Source of the DNA: Aldehydirespirator sp965261105
GTDB lineage: Bacteria > Actinomycetota > Acidimicrobiia > Acidimicrobiales > Aldehydirespiratoraceae
Length of the DNA: 64,000 nt
Assembly (NCBI GenBank): GCA_965261105.1
Contig: CBDHCM010000005.1
Location: 1-64,000, forward strand
Reading direction: 5' to 3'
A model generated the notes under the pieces. The model had not been told where the DNA came from. It made no database searches and worked only from the letters and a program-made list of their open reading frames with translations. Positions 60,035 to 64,000 of this stretch are shown one piece after another (within the stretch, counting starts at the first letter, position 1; every line of letters starts with the position of its first letter). The position numbers and the translations under genes were made by a program.

Positions 60035-61414
60035 CTATCCGGCACGTGCGCCGAGTGCGAGGGCGATGCGCTGCCATGCCTCGCGCTGCGGCGTGGCCCG
60101 CGGCAGATGCAGAACGAGCCGGCGGACCGAGCGGACGACCTGGATCCCGAGCTTGAGCAATCGGTCGCGTAGCCACGTCACCTGGGTGCGGGCGCACGCG
60201 GTGCCCGCCGCCCGCAGCCGCAGCTCCTGCATCAGCACGTAGGCTGCGGCCGTCAGCAAGACGCGCAGTTGGTTGGCCCAGAAGCGGCAGCAGCTCGTGC
60301 GGTCGATCTGCAGGCCGTCGAGCAACTCCTTGATCCGGTTCTCGATGTCCCCCCGCGCACAGTAGACCTTCTCGTAGATGAAACGCGGCGTCTGGCGCAG
60401 GTTCGTCACCACGAAGCGCGGGTTGTCCCGCGGCGCACGTTCGCCGAGGCGGACCACTTCGGCTTTGATCACCACCCGGCGCTCATGGCCCCAGATGCGG
60501 GCGGCGTAGCGGGTGTCGGTATAGACGTGTGCGGTCTCGCCACTGACCTCGCTCTGCGTGCGCGCCGTCTGCAGCGCGGATTCGGCATGCCGCTCCAAAA
60601 CCGCATTTTTCGCCATCGCCACCACGTAGTCGAGCCGGGGCTCCGCATCCAGGAAATCGAAGACCTCCGGGGTCGCAAAGCCCCCGTCGAGCCGAACGAG
60701 AAACCGCGCCCGCGGAAACGCCGCCCGCAGCAGCGGGAGCAGCCGACACAGCAGCCCGAGGGTCCCGTCGGCGGCCACTGCGTTGCCGGGCCGCAGCACC
60801 GCCGCGCACAGATACTGCTCCGCCTCGCGGTCGAAGCTCAGAAACCCGAGCAGCGGCAGATAACACCAGCCGCCATAGTGCCCGTTGAAGAACGTGAGCT
60901 GCTGGGCGCCGTGCGTCAGGTCGTCGGTCGGATCCAGATCGATGGTGACGAGCCGCGCCCGCCCGTGCAGGCGGCGCCGATGCCGCTCGATGACGCACGC
61001 CGCCAACTCGCGCCCCATCCGGTAGAGCGCGGTGCGGGTCGCGCCGTTCTCGAACCGCGAGATCGTAGGTTGCGACGCCAAGGGCGCGCCGGACACCGGG
61101 TCCCGCCCGAGCAGCAGCTTGTGGATGGGGTCGTCGGCCAAGTGGTCGGCATCGTTGCCATCGGGATGACCGCACGCGATGCCGAAGATCCGCTGGCCGA
61201 TCAGATCCGCGAACGTGTGCCGAATCTTCTCCGCGGCGCGCTTGTCGGCCAGACACTGGGCGAACGCCTTGACCAAGCCGTACACGCGCTCGGCCGCCTT
61301 GAGCAGGACGGCGCCGCCGTCGGAACTCGCGTGTTCCTGGTTGAACGTGGCGACGAGGGGCTTGTCGAACAGATCCGGGAACAGAACAGTCTGTGGTATC
61401 GTGTGAGGCGTCAC
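60035..61414 (-). CDS. IS1380-family transposase, copy 3
   Basis: 459 aa, GTG start at 61414; nearly identical to copy 1 (differences include FAQCL/FARCL, RARLVT/RARRVT, RIWGH/RTWGH, VVRLGE/VVHLGE). The intron is outside the coding region, in the terminal repeat, so the transposase is intact even though the element end is split. Confidence 0.92.
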   Translation of the reverse strand: MTPHTIPQTVLFPDLFDKPLVATFNQEHASSDGGAVLLKAAERVYGLVKAFAQCLADKRAAEKIRHTFADLIGQRIFGIACGHPDGNDADHLADDPIHKLLLGRDPVSGAPLASQPTISRFENGATRTALYRMGRELAACVIERHRRRLHGRARLVTIDLDPTDDLTHGAQQLTFFNGHYGGWCYLPLLGFLSFDREAEQYLCAAVLRPGNAVAADGTLGLLCRLLPLLRAAFPRARFLVRLDGGFATPEVFDFLDAEPRLDYVVAMAKNAVLERHAESALQTARTQSEVSGETAHVYTDTRYAARIWGHERRVVIKAEVVRLGERAPRDNPRFVVTNLRQTPRFIYEKVYCARGDIENRIKELLDGLQIDRTSCCRFWANQLRVLLTAAAYVLMQELRLRAAGTACARTQVTWLRDRLLKLGIQVVRSVRRLVLHLPRATPQREAWQRIALALGARAG

Positions 61415-61544
61415 GAAGGGGTCTCCGTTGTGGCTAAAACGTTGTGTGCACTACGTTTGTACCACACGGAGGCTCCTGTGTCTCCCCCTCAACCGCACCT
61501 TCACGCATAATCCGGGTTAACCTCTCCACGAGATCGGGGCAACC

Positions 61545-61613
61545 TCAGTTGTACCCCAGACGTCGAAGCGACGCTTGCAGCGTCGCGCCGCTCACGTTGC
61601 GGGGTAACTTCAT
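61545..61613 (-). pseudogene. hicA: hicA toxin, first 22 codons
   Basis: ATG overlaps the hicB-like stop (ATGA). MKLPRNVSGATLQASLRRLG then YN and TGA: the start of HicA before its catalytic histidine. The rest was removed at the insertion of IS1380 copy 3, whose end is 28 bp away. Confidence 0.7.
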
Positions 61614-61822
61614 GCCACGAGAATCTCGTCCCGCACGAAGTGCAACCGGATCAACTTCGGTCGCGGCATGGTGTCGTCGAAGTAGCAGTCGACGGCCTCC
61701 TTGACGTTGCTGCGGATCTCCTCGACAGAGTCCCCCTGGGTGTGAATGCCGTGCCCGAGCGCGCTTGCCGAGTACCCGCCGTCCACTTCGTCTTCGGTGA
61801 CTTCGAAGATGATCTCGGTCAT
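61610..61822 (-). CDS. hicB: HicB-like antitoxin, 70 aa
   Basis: MTEIIFEVTEDEVDGGYSAS then ALGHGIHTQGDSVEEIRSNV and KEAVDCYFDD: the degenerate RNase-H-like fold of HicB proteins without a DNA-binding extension. It precedes the toxin gene. With the toxin truncated it is an orphan antitoxin. Confidence 0.8.
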   Translation of the reverse strand: MTEIIFEVTEDEVDGGYSASALGHGIHTQGDSVEEIRSNVKEAVDCYFDDTMPRPKLIRLHFVRDEILVA

Positions 61823-62029
61823 GCAGTCGCCTCCCGCTGTTCGTCGCGGCCACAGTCGCGCCAGCGTCAGCCGCTCCTGAGATTTGCCAGAAGTGCCACG
61901 TATAGTCCGGATCGCGGCACACGCATCGAGCGAGAGGGGTAGTTGTAAACGGCCCGCGCTGACGCTTCTCAGCCCGCCGCGCGCCGGCTTTTATGGTCCG
62001 CCGCCAGCTACAATCCGCGGCGGCGCACC

Positions 62030-62385
62030 ATGCCCGAAGTTGAAGCCACCGACGAGTTTGGCACCTGGCACAAGGCGCTTCCAGACGCCGACCGCAACGC
62101 GGTCTACGCTGCCGTTGAGCGCCTTCAAGAGATCGGTGTCGCACTCCCGCATCCTCTATCCTCCCAGGTCAAAACGTCCCGTCACGGTCATCTGCGCGAA
62201 CTCCGATCCAGAGCGGCGGCAAGCAGATCCGGATCTTCTACGCCTTTGACCCCCGCCGCGTCGCCATCCTGCTGAGCGCCGGAATCAAGCGCCAGAACGA
62301 CAGGTTCTACCGCGAGCACGTCCACCGCGCCGATGCGATCTATGATGCCTACATACGGCAGCTCAAACGCGAAGGACTCCACTAG
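62030..62385 (+). pseudogene. HigB/RelE-like (Gp49 family) toxin with one frameshift
   Basis: Starts MPEVEATDEFGTWHKALPDA and LSSQVKTSRHGHLREL; the expected continuation IQSGGKQIRIFYAFDPRRVA and ILLSAGIKRQNDRFYREHVH lies in the next frame, so one base is missing near 62208. It ends at 62385. A sequencing error would look the same. Confidence 0.75.
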
Positions 62386-62408
62386 GCGCGCGACTGGACA
62401 CCAGACCG

Positions 62409-62600
62409 ATGAACCACCGACCCTTCCGCGAACTCGACCCCGACATCACCCCCGAGCGCCGCCGGCAGATCGACGCCATCAAAGCTCGCATGCGCGAGGA
62501 GGAACGCCGCGCCGCCACACCCCGGCCGGCCGCCGCACTGGACTTTCACGAGACTCCCTCTGACCCGCGACCGAACCAACTTGCGGGCATCAAGGGGTAG
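62409..62600 (+). pseudogene. HigA-like antitoxin, truncated before its HTH
   Basis: MNHRPFRELDPDITPERRRQ and IDAIKARMREEE is the N-terminal linker of HigA-type antitoxins that follow such toxins. The Xre HTH is missing; the last residues (FHETPSDPRPNQLAGIKG) appear unrelated. Confidence 0.55.
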
Positions 62601-62639
62601 TTTTCAGAACGGCCCAGGCGGGCCGACTCCCCGCATGCG

Positions 62640-62753
62640 GTCCCCTAAGGACACTGACGGAAATTACCTTGCTGTGTGCCGAGCGCCCGAAGCCGCAGAA
62701 AACGGGCTCCGCCTGGATGCACTTGGCAACCTTATATCGATCGCTGTCCTAAG
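62640..62753 (+). repeat. Copy of the fragment at 57176-57290, inverted
   Basis: Same frame TLTEITLLCAERPKPQKTGS on the plus strand, without the GGTACTGTCAAGTTG end. Two clear third-position differences from the other copy. Confidence 0.65.
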
Positions 62754-63160
62754 CGGCGCCCAGGCGCGAGGGCCGGGACTCCCAACCCGCCGCGGCCGCG
62801 GCGATCCCCTAGGAGTCCACCTGGTCAGCCCCCAACCCGGACCGCCGGCCGCCGTCGGCCAAGAGCCGGCGTCAGCCCGCGCCGAGATTTATTCGAAGCG
62901 CCCCGTCGGCCGGATCCGCCGCAACGTCCAGAGCGAGAGACAGGGTTACAACCGGCCCGATCGGGCCGTTCCGAACCGAAAGGCGGCGCACCAAAGCGCC
63001 CATCGCAGGTCGCTCCCTTGGCCCCGACTGGAATTCCCGTGGCATCTCCATGGTACGCACGCGACGTATTGGGGCGACACCATCACCGTTCGGCAGGCCG
63101 CCGAACACGGGCGGCTACGTGACGCCGGAACGAGCCAGCGCGCGTCTCACACCAAGGAAA
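62754..63160. other. About 400 bp without a recognised gene
   Basis: Overlapping short frames on both strands have no family signature. The HU gene promoter is expected in its last part. Confidence 0.4.
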
Positions 63161-63173
63161 GGGGAGGGCATCC

Positions 63174-63467
63174 ATGGCTGAGGCCAGACGAATGGGTAAG
63201 ACCGAGTTGTTCACGCACTTCGCCGAGCGGTTCGGCATCAAGCGTACGGAGGCCGGCGAGTTATTCGACGAGCTGCAGCTATTGACCGAGAAGGAGCTGT
63301 TGCGGTGCGGCGAGTTCGTGCTTCCTGGGGTCGCGAAGCTGGTGGTGCAGCAGCGTGAGCGGCGAATGGGGCGCAACCCGACGACCGGCGCGACGGTCGA
63401 GATCCCGGCCAAGCAGGTGGTCAAGGCGCGGATCGCGAAGCAGCTCAGGGATGCACTCGAAGCGTAA
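63174..63467 (+). CDS. HU-family DNA-binding protein
   Basis: 97 aa, ATG at 63174 with AAGGAAAGGGGAGG upstream. HU/IHF fold: MGKTELFTHFAERFGIKRTE, LLRCGEFVLPGVAKLVVQQR, RRMGRNPTTGATVEIPAKQV with the Asn-Pro DNA-intercalation site, and VVKARIAKQLRDAL. A complete nucleoid protein, longer at the N terminus than typical HU. Confidence 0.93.
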   Translation: MAEARRMGKTELFTHFAERFGIKRTEAGELFDELQLLTEKELLRCGEFVLPGVAKLVVQQRERRMGRNPTTGATVEIPAKQVVKARIAKQLRDALEA

Positions 63468-63653
63468 ACGTCCGTGAGCAGGTTCCGTTCGGACCAGCCG
63501 ACCACCGCGACCATCCGTTGAGTGGCGACACGTGGCGGAACAGCCACCGTGGGCACTGCAGTGACCTGCGTCGGGCGGAGACAGGGCGAGTGGGACGGCT
63601 AAAAAAAAGCTCTTCCGGGAATCGTGTGGGTCGGGGGAACCGACGAGGCTCCC

Positions 63654-63758
63654 GGCGAGTCAAGGCGCTTCGCGCCTCCTCCGTTGCGCTCCGGTCCTGC
63701 GGAGGAGTCGCCGCTCGCGCCGGCTCGGTGCTGGCTGTGGCCGGACGGTTTCGTCCGG
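63654..63758 (+). ncRNA. Candidate omega/reRNA scaffold, copy C
   Basis: Stem GGCGA/TCGCC, GTCAA, inner stem GGCGC-TTC-GCGCC, TCCTCCGTT, GCTCCGG; second hairpin CCGGACG/CGTCCGG at 63741-63758. About 90% like copy B. Lies between the HU gene and the gene starting at 63841. Confidence 0.6.
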
Positions 63759-63840
63759 TTCCTGCACGACCAGGGCCGCGGCGGTCCGCGTTGATCGACG
63801 TTTATAGCGAAGCCGGACGAGGGTAAAAGACTCTAACGAA

Positions 63841-64000
63841 ATGAACACGAGCGACCCGAGCCACCAGCGCTTGCAAGCCTTTGCCGAGGCCGTCAAGGCC
63901 AAGACAGAAGCACCTGTGCAAGGACAGCCGGAAGAGCAGCTTCGCGCCCCCTTCGAAAACTTCGTCGTGGGCGAAGTGAGTCCCGACCGTCCCCTCGATC
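63841..64000 (+). CDS. Start of a probable restriction-modification (type ISP-like) protein
   Basis: ATG at 63841: MNTSDPSHQRLQAFAEAVKA and PVQGQPEEQLRAPFENFV. The GQPEEQLRAPFE pattern is one I associate with the N terminus of large N6-adenine methylase/restriction fusion proteins. Only 53 codons are in the window, so the assignment is provisional. Confidence 0.45.
   Translation, partial: MNTSDPSHQRLQAFAEAVKAKTEAPVQGQPEEQLRAPFENFVVGEVSPDRPLD

Larger units (their letters stand above)
57343..61516 (-). mobile_element. IS1380-family element, copy 3, split by a group II intron
   Basis: The transposase-side end at 61516 reads inward CCCGGATTATGCGTGAAG. At the other end CCCGCATTATTCC (57343-57355) and TGAAGCTCGATATTCGGG (from 59837) are separated by 2481 bp; in copy 1 these two strings are contiguous. 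Flanks are CTAA and TTAA. Confidence 0.88.

Overview
The window is a high-GC stretch of a Gram-negative genome that looks like an insertion-sequence graveyard wrapped around a few intact chromosomal genes. Outer-membrane beta-barrels, an Mla-type permease, a secreted-protein family at 547-1584 and a choice-of-anchor-like surface protein point to a Gram-negative lineage. The small conserved hypotheticals are of a kind I associate with Acidobacteriota (Vicinamibacteria-like), perhaps a marine or sponge-associated member. That placement is inference; no rRNA, tRNA or ribosomal protein gene was seen.

Layout. 1-9.5 kb: IS630 edge, a secreted protein, IS4 copy 1 (9-bp target duplication) inside an IS1595 remnant, tyrosine recombinase fragments, a lytic transglycosylase, and a small gene broken by an IS3 element. 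9.5-14.5 kb: a MITE, then a Tsx-like porin, a SpoIIE-type phosphatase and a STAS antagonist, facing a TIR-like protein and a Dam methylase remnant cut by a second copy of the MITE. 14.7-20.7 kb: IS1380 copy 1, another DDE element with a DUF6788-like neighbour, and a rearranged second copy of a small-gene module first seen at 5.8-8.1 kb. 20.7-23.3 kb: a Rad50-like ATPase with a 58-aa partner. 23.7-29.5 kb: an IS1182-like element interrupted by an intact IS21, then IS66. 29.5-35.2 kb: a YhaN/YhaO (Rad50/Mre11-like) pair and a VapBC-like pair. 35.5-38.6 kb: a tandemly duplicated wreck of a type I-G/I-U-like CRISPR-Cas locus (effector 3' end, first codons of cas4, one repeat-spacer-half repeat) into which a tyrosine recombinase gene has intruded. 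38.8-46 kb: IS110, IS4 copy 2 (9-bp duplication), IS21 pieces, and an MntA-HepT-like module lying between two halves of a tnpB gene inside an istA gene. 46-49 kb: mlaE with a broken mlaF, a small HTH protein, a TnpB tail followed by a structured RNA candidate, and an outer-membrane barrel. 49-57 kb: IS66, IS3, IS21 and IS1182 scraps, IS1380 copy 2 (TTAG duplication), and a DUF262 protein and a surface protein both truncated by the two arms of a 470-bp inverted repeat. 57.3-61.5 kb: IS1380 copy 3 whose terminal repeat is split by a group II intron, itself interrupted by IS110. 61.5-64 kb: broken HicAB and HigBA-like pairs, an HU protein and the start of a probable restriction-modification protein.

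Functional reading. Many non-transposon genes have homologues in defence or toxin-antitoxin systems (TIR-like protein, Dam, Rad50-like ATPase, YhaO/YhaN, VapBC, MntA/HepT, DUF262, HicAB, HigBA, CRISPR remnants, restriction start), and most are truncated. This looks like a decaying defence and mobility island. The most interesting signals are (1) four copies of a covarying hairpin RNA, one directly behind a TnpB tail, which I read as candidate omega/reRNAs; (2) a group II intron whose exact ends and EBS1-IBS1 match can be read off the IS1380 terminal repeat it split; (3) a recombinase inserted at the centre of a CRISPR repeat palindrome; (4) 164-bp MITEs sharing ends with the IS1182-like element, one interrupting dam at the DPPY motif; and (5) the toxin-antitoxin pair nested in tnpB nested in istA.
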